Shown piece after piece: positions 22,236 to 35,228 of a DNA stretch of 64,000 bases. The translations under genes were made by a program, and so were the position numbers. Source of the DNA: Pegoplata infirma (taxonomy: Eukaryota > Arthropoda > Insecta > Diptera > Anthomyiidae); contig OY992540.1 in NCBI GenBank assembly GCA_963921195.1, positions 35,642,971-35,706,970 of the forward strand. Direction: 5' to 3'. The notes under the pieces are model-generated. The model did not search any database. It worked only from the letters and a program-made list of their open reading frames with translations, and was not told where the DNA came from. Numbering within the stretch: position 1 is the first letter of the stretch; each line of letters starts with the position of its first letter.

Positions 22236-23770
22236 AAATTATGTTTTTCGCTTTGTTCGGAACTTTCTGATTTTCAACTCAAAAAAAATTTAAATTACAA
22301 GGAATTCTCGTGAATTTACTAGATTTTTTTTGAAAAATTATCTTGGAAATTTTTAAAATTACAAAAAAAAATTGTAAAAATACAAAAAAAATGTAAATTT
22401 CGATTTGTTAAAAAACAAGGAAAACTGTCAAATATTAGTAAAATGGGATTACGAGACTTCCTAGTAATTTGACAAAGTTTTTTTTTGGGTGTAGAAAAAG
22501 TCCCAGATTCTGACACATCTTTCTATAGAAAAAGTCTCAGATTCTTTGACATTTTTCCTAAAGACAAAGTCTCAGATTCTGAGAATATTTTTCTATAAAC
22601 TCAAAAAAAACCTTGTAAAATAACAAGAAAAACTTGTAACTTTTTTTTGTTTGCTACCTCCTATTTGACAAAAATTCCTAGTAATTTAACAAGATTTTTA
22701 CCAATAATTTTGTAATTTTACAAGGTTTTACCAATAAAATTGTAAATTTACAAATTTTTTGACACGATAACATTTACAAAGGGGTTTCGTAATTTTACTA
22801 GATTTTTTGCTACCTCCTATTTTACGAGAATTCCTAGTAATTTTACAAGCTTTTTACCAATAATTTTGTAATTTTACAAGCTTTTTACCAATAAAATTGT
22901 CAATTTACAGTTTTTTGGCGCAATTAAAATTACAAGGAATTCTTGTGAAGTTACTAGATTTTTTTTTGTAAAATTATCTTGGAAATTTGTAAAATTACCA
23001 AAAAAAAAAATTGTAAAATTACAAAAAAAAAAATCGATTTGTTAAAAAACAAGGAAAACTGTCAAATATTAGTAAAATTGGATTACGAGACTTTTCCTAG
23101 TAATTTGACAAAAGTTTTTTTTTTTTGTGTGTAGAAAAAGTTTCAGATTCTGAGACATCTTTCTATAGAAAGTCTCAGATTCTTTGCCATTTTTCCTAAA
23201 GACAAAGTCTCAGATTCTGAGAATATTTTTCTATACAATCAAAACCTTGTAAAATTACAAGAAAAACTTGTAACTTTTTTTTGTTTGCTACCTCCTATTT
23301 GACAAAAATTCCTAGTAATTTTACAAGATTTTTACTAATAATTTTGTAATTTTATAAGGTTTTACCAATAAAATTGTAAATTTACAAATTTTTTGACACG
23401 ATAACATTTACAAAGGGGTTTCGTAATTTTACTAGATTTTTTGCTACCTCCTATTTTACGAGAATTCCTGGTAATTTTACAAGCTTTTTACCAATAATTT
23501 TGTAATTTTACAAGCTTTTTACCAATAAAATTGTCAATTTACAGTTTTTTTGGCGCAATTAAAATTACAAGGAATTCTTGTGAAGTTACTAGATTTTTTT
23601 TGTAAAATTATCTTGGAAATTTGTAAAATTATCTTGGAAATTTGTAAAATTACCAAAAAAAATTGTAAAATTACAAAAAAAATTAAATTTCGATTTGTTA
23701 AAAAACAAGGAAAACTGTAAAATGGGATTACGAGACTTTTCCTAGTAATTTGACGTTTTTTTTTTTAGAA
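22236..23770. repeat. Tandem array of a MITE-plus-minisatellite cassette, period about 635 bp
   Basis: A cassette of about 100 bp of minisatellite (GTCTCAGATTCTTTGAC) plus about 530 bp of a CACTCAAAA-type MITE (CTTGTAAAATAACAAGAAAA, GCTACCTCCTATTT, GGAATTCTTGTGAAGTTACT) occurs about 2.4 times: compare 22,525 with 23,160 and 22,621 with 23,255. The MITE interior matches the element at 27,572-28,130 in reverse. The array arose by duplication after insertion, since the cassette includes flanks. Confidence 0.75.
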
Positions 23771-24055
23771 AAAGTGTGAGTACATAACAGATTCTGAGAC
23801 AATTGTGTGAAATAATACAATTTTTATTTAATCTTTTTTAATCTTAAAAGATTTTATTGCATTTAACTTAAAACTTAGTTTCTAAGATATATTTCTATTA
23901 GAATCTTAAGTTTAAAAGTTTCAAATTCTGAGAGAACAATTTTTATATATTCAGACATTTTTTGGCAGAAAATTTTTCTGATTCCAAAAATTTTTCTTTC
24001 AAAAAATTTTCAGATTCGTTAGTTTTTTCGGTTTTTTTAAATAAGTTTTTAAACC

Positions 24056-24475
24056 CGCCACTCACTTTGACATTCCGTGTGTAACGCATCGAAATATCGG
24101 TCAAGGACCCCATAAATAAATTATTGATCAGTGATCGATTTAAAGACATTGTAGCGATGTCCGTTCGTACGTCTGTCCGTCCATCTGTAGAGGACACGTC
24201 TTATGGTCAAAGGCTGGTTAAGTTCGGAAATGGGCCAAATCGGAACAAGGGTAAAAAGTTCCCCCTTGGAAAACTAAATCAACCTCAGAAAAACCGCATT
24301 TTTTTCAGGGGTTTTTGTACATTTGTAAGGCAAATGCAACATTTTCATGTCAGAAGAAGTTCAAAATCCTGCATGTGGACCCCAAGGTTAAAAAAATAAA
24401 AAAAGTTTACCCTCCCCTTTTGTGGGTGTTGATATAAAAAATGTATTTTAATAATGATTAATGATTAAAACGAAA
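24056..24475 (-). mobile_element. TACCCTCC-family dispersed repeat, copy 3 (truncated)
   Basis: It includes TTTGACATTCCGTGTGTAAC, AAATATCGGTCAAGGACC and a TCCGTCCATCTG run. The terminal hairpin part is missing. Confidence 0.65.
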
Positions 24476-24884
24476 GCACACTTCGAAAATTTTGGTACAT
24501 TCTACATAACCTAAAAATACAAAATGCTTTAATTCGAATGCAGATTGACATATGTGAACAGAATTGGATACCGAAGGTGTTTAAACACGTACAAACATAT
24601 TTTTATGCTCTAAAAATTTTTTCGCTGTTATTTTTTTCTGCGTAAAGTTTTTTCAATTTTTTTTCTCTAAATTCATTCTTTTTACTAATTTTTTTGATCT
24701 CAAAAATTTTTTCCGCCGAAATTTTTTTCACAAAAAAAATGTTTAAAGAATTTTTTTTTCAAATAAAGTTTTTTGCAATAGTCTTATTTACGTTGTTTTT
24801 CGTTTCAGTTGATTTTACCTACAATATTTTTTGAGTATATTAATGTTTAAAAGATTAATTTTTAATACAAATTGCATATTTGGT
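24476..24884. other. AT-rich DNA with a fragment related to TACCCTCC subtype B
   Basis: Phrases such as ACATTCTACATAACCTAAAA and GTTTAAACACGTACAAAC match subtype B copies (compare 33,418-33,520), so this is probably a broken repeat. Confidence 0.45.
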
Positions 24885-24886
24885 TA

Positions 24887-25814
24887 CACAGAAAATAATA
24901 TCGTGATTTTTTTTTTAATTAAAAATGGATTTGATATTAAATTTAACTTCAATTAAACATTTTAATTGATTCAATTAATGTTTTAATTGAATTCTTAACT
25001 TTACTGAAAATAAAAATAAAATAAACAAACGAAACCGGTTTTATATGCTTTAGTGTTAGTAGCAAATGAAAAAATAAAATGCAAAAAACAACAAAAAAAA
25101 CTTTTGAACTATTGTTTTGTATATTTTGGTGGTAGCAGCCAATGAATACATGAAAGCAACAAAAAAATTTAGTTTTATTGTTTTCTTTAAGGCGAGCGGT
25201 CGTTTCGGATAAATTGTTTTGATAATAAAATGTGTACAGTTGTGTTTTGTACATTGAAATATAATACAATTTTTTTTTGATTCAACTTTACTAAGGCGAC
25301 AAAAATGCATGCAATAACAAGATTTAAAAATAAAAATGTAATTTTAAATAGTTATTGATATTTTAAAATACTACTATAATGTTTCTATGCAAAACTATAC
25401 CAAGTGTTTATATTTAATAAAGAAAATAAATTTCTTAATAATGTAAAACAAAAACATTCTATGTTTATTTATTTTTAGGCATTTTTTGAAGTTCAACTTT
25501 TAAAATTAAATTGAGTTTTGGTCTTTTTTCAATTAAAAATTTTATGTGAATCAATAAATCTATATTATTGATTTTCAATTTTATATTAATTTTTTTTTTA
25601 TATATTTATTGAATTACAATTTTAATTGGTTTTCCATTTTATTTCCAATTAAAACTTTAATTGATTCAATTAACAATTTAATTAAGTTTTAAAACTGTTT
25701 TCAAACAAAATGAGTAATTAATATGCGCATTTTCGTGATACGTCCGAAATCAATTAATTTTTTAATTGAATCAACGAATTTCGTAATTGAACTTCATTTT
25801 TATTTTTTTCTGTG
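24887..25814. mobile_element. TA-flanked TIR element, CACAGAAAA ends
   Basis: The ends CACAGAAAATAAT and its inverted TTATTTTTTTCTGTG sit between TA dinucleotides (24,885-24,886, 25,815-25,816). Interior rich in AATTGATTCAATTAA palindromes near both ends. Non-coding, 928 bp, Tc1/mariner-like by duplication. Confidence 0.65.
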
Positions 25815-25816
25815 TA

Positions 25817-27499
25817 CGAACAAACACAATGGGGAAGGGTGATATACAAACGTACAGACGGACAATTTTAGTACAGCCGGCCAATTTTATATTAATCGTA
25901 TTTTTTTGTTAGTAAATGGGGAAATGTGAGTCACATTTAAAAAAAAACTTTTGTATTGAAAAGTTTAAAAAGTTTTAAGAATTTAAAAAGTTTGTTGAAT
26001 TTTATACCCAAAAAAAATAAAAGTTTGTACAAATGTTCATATATGAAAAAAGGTGAGTCAATATCCCTGTGTCACTTCATAAACATTTAAAAGGCGTGTT
26101 TGGTCACTAACTTTACTAATGGTGATGATGAAGAAAAAATAAAAGAAAAGTCTTGTGTTTACTGACACTAAAGAGCAGACAAATACAGACTGGCATGAAT
26201 GACAGACAGACAGACGAAGCAAACAAACTTTCAGACAGACAAAACTTATGTATCATTTACTCATATGCCATCAACATTTACATGGTGTCATGCAAATGAT
26301 ACATGTTTTATGTACATTCATATTTTGTTTTTTTTTTTAAAGACATGTGTTAACATTTTATGTAGAAAAAATAAAAATTTTTAAACTTTTATTTTTAAAA
26401 AAAGGAGATTTTGATGTTTTTTTTATTAGTAACACCATTTCACTAAACATTAAACTAAAAATTCAACTTTCAATGCATTTAAATCATTATTTACGCCCAC
26501 AAAAGGGGATGTGCTAAAAAACAGGAGTTTTAAGTTCTTGACCAAAAATCGCGCATATTGGAAACAAATTTTATAAAATTTGCTTCATTTGAATTCATAG
26601 CTTCATTAAAAAATTTCATTAAATTTTGTTTATAAAACATGTGGCTTTTTTAACACCTGTCATAAGTGTCGCGTCTGTTTAGTCTTTAGTAAAATGTATA
26701 AAAAACAGCTGATCACAGCTGCACTATTTATTTTGTGATTTTTTTTCAGACTATACGAAATTTAAAATTAAATTAAAAACGATTAATTACATACTAAAGT
26801 TCGCGTTGTTTATTATTATTTCGCAGGTTTACGAATATATTATAATTTAGGGTTAGACTAAAATTTTGTGCAAAAAATTTAGTGAAAACCCTAACAAAAC
26901 CTAAAACATAACAAATAAAAGTGAATGTGTATTTTTCTACCTTGTTTACTACAATCGCGTAAATTAAAGAAACTGTCAAAGTCGAATACACGTGACACAC
27001 CAAAACAATTGTGATACACGCACTATTGTATACAACAATTTGTTACACTAAAAAAACGTAGTTAAAATGTAGGAAAAAATTTCTTTGAAAAGTGTTCATG
27101 AATTTTCCTAAAATTTTGTTAAATTTAACTAAAAAATGGGAAATTTCCCTAACTATAAAGAAAATACTTAAGTTCACATGCTTATAAATACATAGTTCAT
27201 TTTGTTTGGAATTGAATTGCATGGAAGTGGACTCATTCCAAAAAATTATTTCGTTTTACGTTTTTAGATGAAAACTTTGAATCCACTTCCGAACGGAATT
27301 GAATCTTTGACAGGCCCCTTTATTTCAGATCGCAGATAAGTATATTTTGCCAAAACTCCTCAAAAAATGCATGCGAATTTTGTACTCTAGCCCAAAACAT
27401 TAAATCATGATAATGTTTTGCTGAAGATTTGGGTGAACTTACCAAAGCAAAGTTATTTTTAGAAAAAAAAAACCATCAATTGCCATTCCATGCAAAACA
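25817..27499. other. AT-rich DNA, no gene
   Basis: Contains a CAGACAGACAGACG run (about 26,202) and a one-ended MITE start at about 27,045 (CACTAAAAAAACGTAGTTAA). No exon-like segments were found. Confidence 0.4.
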
Positions 27500-28250
27500 A
27501 ATTAAAATATCGGTCGAGGACCTCATTGAGTTTATATACTATTGATCCATTTTAAAGACAATCTAGCTATACACACAAAAAAAAAACTTTGTCAAATTAC
27601 TAGTAAGTCTCGTAATCCCATTTTACCAATATTTGACAGTTTTCCTTGTTTTTTAACAAACTAATTTGGATCGAAATTAAATTTTTTTTTGTAATTTTAC
27701 AATCTTAGGCTCTTATTCATATTACTTATAACAGACTTATTGTAGGTTTATTTGACAATTGTTCCTGCAATATCTGTCAAATAAACATACATTAAATATA
27801 TTTCAGGTTTTATGAATAACCACGTTAAAATCTATATATATATAACCACGTAAAAAAAATTGCGTAAAAAAAACTGTAAATTTACAAAATTATTGGTAAA
27901 AAGCTTGTAAAATTACTAGGAATTCTCGTAAAATAGGAGGTAGCAAAAAAACTATTAAAATTACGAAACCTCCTTGTAAATTTGAAAATTTACAATTTTA
28001 TTGATAAAAACTTTGTAAAATTACAAAATTTTTGGTAAAATGCTTGTAAAATTACTAGGAATTTTTGTCAAATAGCAAAAAAAAAAGTTACAAGTTTTTC
28101 TTGTAATTTAACAAGGTGTTTTTTTGAGTGTATATATCCGTCCAACTGTCCGCGGAAAGCAAGATGCAGTCTACACCAAAAGAGCTGTAAATTTGGTAAA
28201 TGAGAGCATTTTTGATTCGAAACAGAAGAATTTAATACTCTCACTTGTTT
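27500..28250 (-). mobile_element. TACCCTCC-family repeat, copy 4, split by a MITE
   Basis: AAATATCGGTCGAGGACC lies left of a TA-flanked MITE and ATCCGTCCAACTGTCCGCGG right of it. The right end reads AATTTAATACTCTCACTTG. Removing the MITE rejoins the family phrase CTAGCTATATCCGTCC. Confidence 0.65.
27572..28130. mobile_element. TA-flanked MITE (CACTCAAAA family)
   Basis: Left end CACACAAAAAAAAAACTTTG and right end inverted CACTCAAAAAAACACCTTG, with TA at 27,570-27,571 and 28,131-28,132. The interior matches the cassette at 22,236-23,770 in reverse orientation. A short host-like piece (27,710-27,860) is inserted or captured in the middle. Confidence 0.7.
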
Positions 28251-29631
28251 TTTGTACATTTGTTAAACAAATGGAACATTTTTATGTATGTCAGAATTTT
28301 AGACTTGGTGAAAAAGTAGTTTTGGTGAAAAATATAGGTAAAAAATGAAAAGAAAAATTTTTTGATTAAGCATAGTACTCTGTTTGATTTCACGGGAAAA
28401 AATCTGTCAAACTCCATATAAAAAAAATAAATTTTGGCAACGCGAGGAATTATAGGGAAATTTTTAAAAAAAGTTTTCACGCATTTTTATTATACAAGAC
28501 AATTTAAATTGCCGTGAAAAGTGACATTTCAGTTTTGTTGTGATCGTTTCTTTCTTAAAATTGTCAAAAGTTGTTGATTTTTAAATGTTTTACTGCGATT
28601 TGAGGTGTTTAAAGTTAAAGTGAAATTTTCACCGTAAGAAACAGAGTACTTAGCTTTAAAAACAAAATTTTAAAGAAAAAAAACTTTGGATGAAAAAAAA
28701 TTTTGGTGAAAAAAAAAAATTATTTAATGAAGAAAAAAAATTTAATGAAAACAAAAAATTTTCGAAAAAAAAGTTTTTGATGAAAAAAAAAGTTTTATGA
28801 AAAAAAAAAAATTATGAAAAAAAAATTATGAAAAAAAATATTGATGAAAAAAAAATTTATGAAAAAAAAAAATTTGACAAAAAAAAAAAAATTTATAATT
28901 GATAAAAACTTTTAATAAGCAAAAAAAAAATTTGATGAAAAAAAATTTGATAAAAAAAAAATTTATGAAAATAAATTTGTTGTTGAAAAATAATTATGTT
29001 ACGTTTTATTCACCATCTGGTGAAAAACGCTTTTATTTACCAGCAGGTGAGTTATTATCCAAGTTACAAATCGAAGTTACAAATCTTTTTGGTTTTTAGA
29101 AAATGAAAACCGTAATTTGTATTTTCTTTTTTGTTAGTCGTTAGCTTATATAGTCAAACAGAGGTGGCGTCCTGCATCATTTTTAAAATTAGACACCAGC
29201 CTAAAAACATTATCATGTTAAAAACATAAAATAGCGATTGTATGTCGAAAACTATGCAAGATATTATGAAACAAAATTGTAGATGAGCCTCCGTTGACAA
29301 ATCTTGAGATCTAACAGGGCCCTAATTTTTTTGAATGAAATTTTTTGCCATTCCTGCACAGACAAAATTATTGTTCATAATGAGCCAATAATTTTTATCT
29401 AATGAATGATTTTTTCATAATAGTTATGATTTTTTTTTATAAAATTTATGAAAAATTCTTAATCATTTATTTTATGAATTTTCTTCAAATGAAACTTTTT
29501 CATTAAATGTATGAATATCTTCATTATTGCAATGAAATCTTTGATAAATTGTGTGAACAAATTTATTATTATTACAATAAAATATTTTCTTTGTTTACAA
29601 AAAATTGGCGGTCAAAAAAATTGAAGATAAA
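28251..29631. other. AT-rich DNA with simple repeats
   Basis: At about 28,650-28,990 there are degenerate runs of the type TGAAAAAAAAATTT in tandem. At about 29,340-29,560 there are palindromic ATTCATAA/TTATGAAT motifs related to those at 41,460 and 43,190. No gene. Confidence 0.5.
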
Positions 29632-30238
29632 ACAAGTAAAAAAGTTAAATTCGGCCTTGCCGAATGTAGTGATACCCTCCACAATTTTAAAAAGATTATT
29701 GCAAAAAACTTTATTTAAAAGGAAATTACTCTTGAGAAAAAAAAATTTTTTTGAAAAAAAAAATTTCCGCGAAAAAAAATAATTCGCGATTTTTTTCTTT
29801 TTTTGTCAAAAAATATGTTCGTACTTGTTTAAATACCATTTGGTGTTCAATTACGTTCACATATATCAACCAGCAGCCGAATTAAAGCATTTTGTATTTT
29901 TAGGTTATGTTGAATGTACTAAAACTTTGGAGGTGACCTTACATTTTCGTTCATAACTTTTGAACCGCTGAACCGATATCGCTCAAATGCAATACCAAAC
30001 TTCTCGGGAGAACTTTCAATAAATGTGTAAAGTTTCAGTCACCTCCGTGTAGTAGTTTGGCCGTGATCACCATTTCCACAGACAGACAGACGGGCATCGC
30101 TAGAATGTCTTAAAATCGATCGGTGATCATGAATATATATACTTTATGGGGTCCCAGACCGAAATTTCGATGAGTTACAAACGGAATGACAAACTTATAT
30201 ATACCCTCTATCACTAATTGTAAGTGGAGGGTATAAAA
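29632..30238 (+). mobile_element. TACCCTCC-family repeat, subtype B, copy 5
   Basis: It starts CAAGTAAAAAAGTTAAATTC, then the hairpin TTCGGCCTTGCCGAA and GATACCCTCC, and ends GTGGAGGGTATAAAAAG. The interior has ATATATACTTTATGGGGTCC and CGATATCGCTCAAATGC. The stem is identical to subtype A but the three-base loop and interior differ. Confidence 0.75.
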
Positions 30239-30707
30239 AGTGCGTTAAAATTTGCTGAGTCGTTGGAAAAATTTGTTGATAACTGAATGTAAACTATTGG
30301 ATCATTTTTTAAATGTTAAAGCTTAAAAAAAATCGACTTCAAAATATTTTTAAAAAAATTTTCTAAAAAAGGTCATTTGATATTTTTAATTTCCATTTCG
30401 ACTCTCGCAGCGCATTTATTTTTGTTTGAATATAAACTATTGGATTGAAAAGCTAATATTTATCAAAGCATTATTTAAGGGGTACAGAAAATTTGACCAA
30501 TCACACGTTCGAGTAGAGAATTAGTCCCCAGTATTATTTTGTCTTCTCTCGTAAAAAAAATTTTGTATGAAAATTTGTTTTTATTTTACCTTGTGAACTT
30601 TGAATCTAATATTTTTAGCAATTTCTTTATTCTATTACAGTATATTGACAGAAAATGCTGTTAAAAACGGGTTTTAGCTGTACGTGAGAACAGGGTATAA
30701 GACTATT

Positions 30708-31294
30708 TTTTATACCCTCCACTTAGTGATAGAGGGGATATATATAAGTTTGTCATTCCATTTGTAACTCATCGAAATATCGGTCTGGGACCCCATAAAG
30801 TATATATATTCATCCCCGATCGATTTTAAGACATTCTAGTGATGTCCATCTGTCTGTCTGTGGAAATGGTGATCACGGCCGAAATATTACACGGAGATGA
30901 CTGAAACATAACATATTTATTGGAAGTTCTCCCGAGCAGTTTGGTATAGCATTTGAGCGATATCGGTTTAGCGGTTCAAAAGTTATGAACGAAAATGTAA
31001 GGACACCTCAAAAATGTTACTACATTCAACATAACCTAAAAATATGAAATGCTTTAATTCGGCTGCTGGTTGACATATGTGAACATAATTGGACACCAAA
31101 TGGTATTTAAACAAGTACGAACATATTTTTTGACAAAAAAAGAAAAAAATCGCGGATTTTTTTTTCCAAAATTTTTTTTTTGCGGAATTTTTTTTAAGTA
31201 ATTTCCTTTAAAATAAAGTTTTTTGCAATAATCTTTTTGAAATTGTGGAGGCTATCACTACATTCGGCAAGGCCGAATTTAACTTTTTTACTTG
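30708..31294 (-). mobile_element. TACCCTCC-family repeat, subtype B, copy 6
   Basis: Begins with the hairpin-forming TACCCTCCACTTAGTGATAG and ends with GCCGAATTTAACTTTTTTAC and TTGTT. The inverted counterpart of copy 5, about 470 bp away. Confidence 0.75.
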
Positions 31295-32207
31295 TTGAAT
31301 TTGTACTTTCTAAGATAATTTTTTTTTAATTGAAATCTTTTAAAAATATTGAAAATGGTGTAAAAATGCATTAAAAAATTCAGTTGGTGTTTTTAATGTT
31401 ATTTAAAGAAATGTTATCAAGTGGTTTATTGTATTTTTTTTTAATTGTTTATTTATTTTTAAAAATTTAAAATGAATTATTGTTTTATTTAAACATTAAG
31501 TTCATTGCCACTTGAAGAGTTTTCGTTTTCATTTCGTTGTTTTATTTTTTTTTTATTTATTTATTACATGTTTTATTTCTTAACCAAATGGTTGGAGTGT
31601 GTAGGATTTTTTTTTTATTCTCTGAAGTTACTTGAAAAACTACTGACTGAATCATCTTCAATTCAAGGAAAAATACATTAAATTTTTGTATTTGATTTTG
31701 AAAATAATAATGAACGCTTCTCCCTCATTTCTTATAAAATTTCTTTGTTAAAACAATTTTAAAAACATACAAATATTATGGTTAATTTCAGGGTCTTTTA
31801 TATTTTTAGTATTTATAAATTACGTGTTAATTTTTGAAAAATACTTAATATCCTTTTTGTTGAAAAAAGGACGACAAGGTGTCAGTCATGTCAGAGCTTA
31901 TATTAAATTTCTTAATTGTATTAAATATACATACATATGTACATTATTATGTTTAAACATGCTAAAATAGGGTGTGTTTTAGTTTTTTTTTTGTGTTCTT
32001 AAGGACCTTTTAAAATAAGTGATTACTTAAGTAAACTACTCTGTAAGTCAACAATATATTTAGTATGGCATATCACCTTCAAAATTACAAGAGGTGATGT
32101 GGTTAGGGAATTTAAAATTATTAATAAAAAGAAGTCCTTGATTTAAGTACACTGGAATTTAACCCTAAAACATATCCCAGACATTTTTAAGATCCTTACT
32201 GGGACAT
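31295..32207. other. AT-rich DNA, no gene
   Basis: Unique low-complexity sequence. Nothing supportable was found. Confidence 0.4.
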
Positions 32208-32209
32208 TA

Positions 32210-33854
32210 CACACAGAAAATAAACATGTTTAGAACATGATTGCAGCACACCAAATTACACATTATGGGGGGACAACATAGTCATATATATGATTGTGAC
32301 AATCATACTATGATTATTAACAATTATAAAATGATAATTTTTTATTTTGAGTAGGTTTATTCTAGCTCGAGGTCATTATTTTCTTTATTAATTAAAACTA
32401 TGATATTCTCATAGCATAATTTCCAAGAAAATTAATTTTCTGCTTTAAATTTATTTGTGTTGCTCATTTTTGTGAGACTCAATCGACTCGCGTTTCAAAA
32501 TTTGTCAGATTCCATTCTCAAGATTATTTAGCAAATATAAAAAACCCTATACTACAAGTAGCAAAGGGATTTTAATGACAAATCGCTAATGATCAAGCTA
32601 AAATATCTTTATTTTTCTGTTTTAAATTTATTTGTGTTGGTCATTTTTGCAAGTCTTAATCGACACGTGTTTCGGAATTTGTCAGATTCCATTGTCAAGA
32701 TTATTTAGTAAATATGAAAACCCTATACTACAAGTAGCAAAGGGATTTTAATGACAAATCGCTTATGATCAAACTAAAATATCATTAACGATTTGTCATT
32801 AAAATCCCTTTGCTACTTGTAGTATAGGGTTTTTATATTTGTTAAATAATCTTGACAATGAAATCTGACAAATTCCGAAACACTTGTCGATTAAGTCCTG
32901 CAAAAATGACCAACACAAATAAATTTAAAACATAAAAATAATTTTCTTGAAAATAATTCTATGAGAATATCATAGTTTTAATTAGTAAAGAAAAAAATGA
33001 CCTCGAGCTACATAGAATAAACCTTCTCAAAATAAAATATTTTAAAGGTCGAATAAAAACAATTTTTATTTTTTAATAAAAAATAATCAGAATTATGACA
33101 ATTTTTATACCCTCCACTTAGTGATAGAGGGTATATATAAGTTTGTCATTCCGTTTGTAACTCATCGAAATATCGGTCTGGGACCCCATAAAGTATTTAT
33201 ATTCATTATGCCCGATCGGTTTTAAGCCATTCTAGCGATGTCCGTCTGTCTGTCTGTGGAACATGCTATCACGGACAAAATATTGCACAGAGATGACTGA
33301 AACTTAACATATATATTGGAAGTTCTCCCGAAAAGTTTGGTATTGCATTTGAGCGATATCGGTTCAGCGGTTTAAAAGTTATGAACGAAAATGTAAGCAC
33401 ACCTCAAAAATTTCAGTACATTCAACATAACCTAAAAATACAAAATGCTTTAATTCAGCTTCTGGTTGACATATGTGAACATAATTGAACACCAAATGGT
33501 ATTTAAACAAGTACGAACATATTTTTTGACAAAAAAAAAATCGCGGATTTTTTTTTTTTTACCAAAATTTTTTTTCGCGGAAATTTTTTTTTTAAATTTT
33601 TTTTTTTTTTCAAAAGTAATTTCTTTTTAAATAAAGTAATAAATAAAGTAATTTGCAACAATCTTTTTGATATTGTGGAGAGTATCACTACATTCGGCAA
33701 GGCCGAATTTAACTTTTTACTTGTTTATCATACTATGATCAGCAAAGATCATAATATGACCGCTACAATCATGTATCATGTTATGATAAAGTTATCAATC
33801 ATACTATGTTGTCCCTCTATTGTGGTTGTCGCAATCATGTATCTACTCTGTGTG
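32210..33854. mobile_element. TA-flanked TIR element with internal fold-back and nested repeat
   Basis: The ends CACACAGAAAATAAACATG and the inverted CACACAGAGTAGATACATG lie between TA dinucleotides (32,208-32,209, 33,855-33,856). The terminal phrase GACAACATAGT is inverted at the right (ACTATGTTGTC). Interior 32,350-33,070 is a fold-back in which CCCTATACTACAAGTAGCAA occurs twice direct and once inverted. A TACCCTCC repeat (33,106-33,724) is nested. Confidence 0.7.
33106..33724 (-). mobile_element. TACCCTCC-family repeat, subtype B, copy 7 (nested)
   Basis: Complete: TATACCCTCCACTTAGTGAT at one end, and the hairpin TTCGGCAAGGCCGAA followed by TTTAACTTTTTACTTG at the other. Confidence 0.75.
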
Positions 33855-33856
33855 TA

Positions 33857-34355
33857 TATCCCAAATTTCAAATCAAAAACACCGTTTAAGGTTAAGTATC
33901 CCAGCGCCTCTGATGGTTAAAACTGATATTCTGTATCGGTTCTAATCGGCAAACGACTTTCAATTTAAATTAATATTTTTTTTAGCAGATTTTTCTGTTT
34001 TAATTTATATTTTAACTTTATTTTCTTTCATTAAGTTTTAGGCAACAACAGGTATTTGTCGGAACTTTTGCTATTATCAAATTGCTAAGTTTTAAAAAGA
34101 AAAAAATATTTAATTTTCAGCAGATTATTTTGCTAATTATACAGAAATTTTTGCTGTCAATTTGTACAACCCAAATAGAGTTTTCAAAAGCACTCAAATG
34201 TATTTTAAAGACTCAAAAATATTTTTTTCAGGTTTTTGACAAATTAAAACGATTAAGACCTTTTTTTGAGGAACAACAACTTTTTCCAGTTCTTTTACAG
34301 ATTTTTTTTTTTTTATTTACAGGTTTTTCTGTTCACAATTCAGGTAAAGTTTTTT
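33857..34355. other. AT-rich DNA, no gene
   Basis: The open frame here is low-complexity and Phe/Ile/Lys-rich. No domain or splice structure was seen. Confidence 0.4.
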
Positions 34356-34914
34356 TATACCCTCCAACCATAGTATGGGGGTATACTCACTTTGTCATTC
34401 CGTTTGTAATGCATCGAAATATCGGTCGGGGACCCCATAAAGTAAATATATTATTGATCCATGATCGATTCTAAGACATTCTGTGAATGTCCGTCTATCC
34501 GTCCGTCCGTCCGTCTGCCTGTAGATGGCACGATGCAGTCCAAAATAAAACAGCTACCCTCCTGAAACTTGGCACGAATATGTCTTATGGTCCTAGGCAG
34601 GTTAAGTTCGTAAATGGGCAAAATCAGACCAGGGGGTAAAAAGTTCCCCCTTGAGGAACTAAACCAACCTCTGAAAAACATGATATTTTTTACGTGTTTT
34701 TTTATATTTTTGTTAAACAAATGAAACAAGTTTATGCAAGAAGACGTTCAGAGTACTGCACTAGGACCGGGGGACTAAAAAATTTAGTTTTTTTTTGCCC
34801 GCCCCCCTTTTTAGGGCGTGGATATAAAAAAAAGTTTAAATAATGATAAAATTGTATAACTTTAGTGCAAAAAACATAATAAATAAATTAGTAAACATTT
34901 TTCGAGAAGGAGAG
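34356..34914 (-). mobile_element. TACCCTCC-family repeat, subtype A, copy 8 (3' end missing)
   Basis: TATACCCTCCAACCATAGTA at the start, then ATCGGTCGGGGACCCCATAA and a CCGTCCGTCCGTCCGTCTG run. It is interrupted before its terminal hairpin by the following TIR element. Confidence 0.7.
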
Positions 34915-34922
34915 GGTTGTAG

Positions 34923-35221
34923 CACAGACTAAATACAGACTCGACAGTAGAGTTTTATAAGAAAAAATGGGGAAAAACTAAGCGATTTTAGGAGAAAACA
35001 CAGCGGTTTTTAGTCCGTTTTACGCTAACATGGCAACACTTTCTACGACTTAGGAGTGAGTGAAACAACAAAAACCGATCTGGCATCCATTTTTCTTATG
35101 GCGCGTTATATCAGCTTTCTCTTTCTAACCTAATTCGTAGAATAATTTGAAAATATTAACCATATGGTTAAAGAATACTTTTTTGACACCTGTCACTTAT
35201 GTCGAGTCTGTATTAGTGTGT
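34923..35221. mobile_element. 299-bp TIR element with 8-bp duplication
   Basis: The ends CACAGACTAAATACAGACTC and the inverted GAGTCTGTATTAGTGTGT are flanked by GGTTGTAG at 34,915-34,922 and 35,222-35,229. Duplication length suggests hAT or P superfamily. Related end sequences occur near 26,660 and 1-20 (GACTAAAT...AGTCT). Confidence 0.65.
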
Positions 35222-35228
35222 GGTTGTA

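Noticed and set aside
34082..34474. 130-codon plus-strand open frame
   Set aside because: Phe/Leu/Lys-rich translation of A/T-rich DNA running into a TACCCTCC repeat, with no domain.
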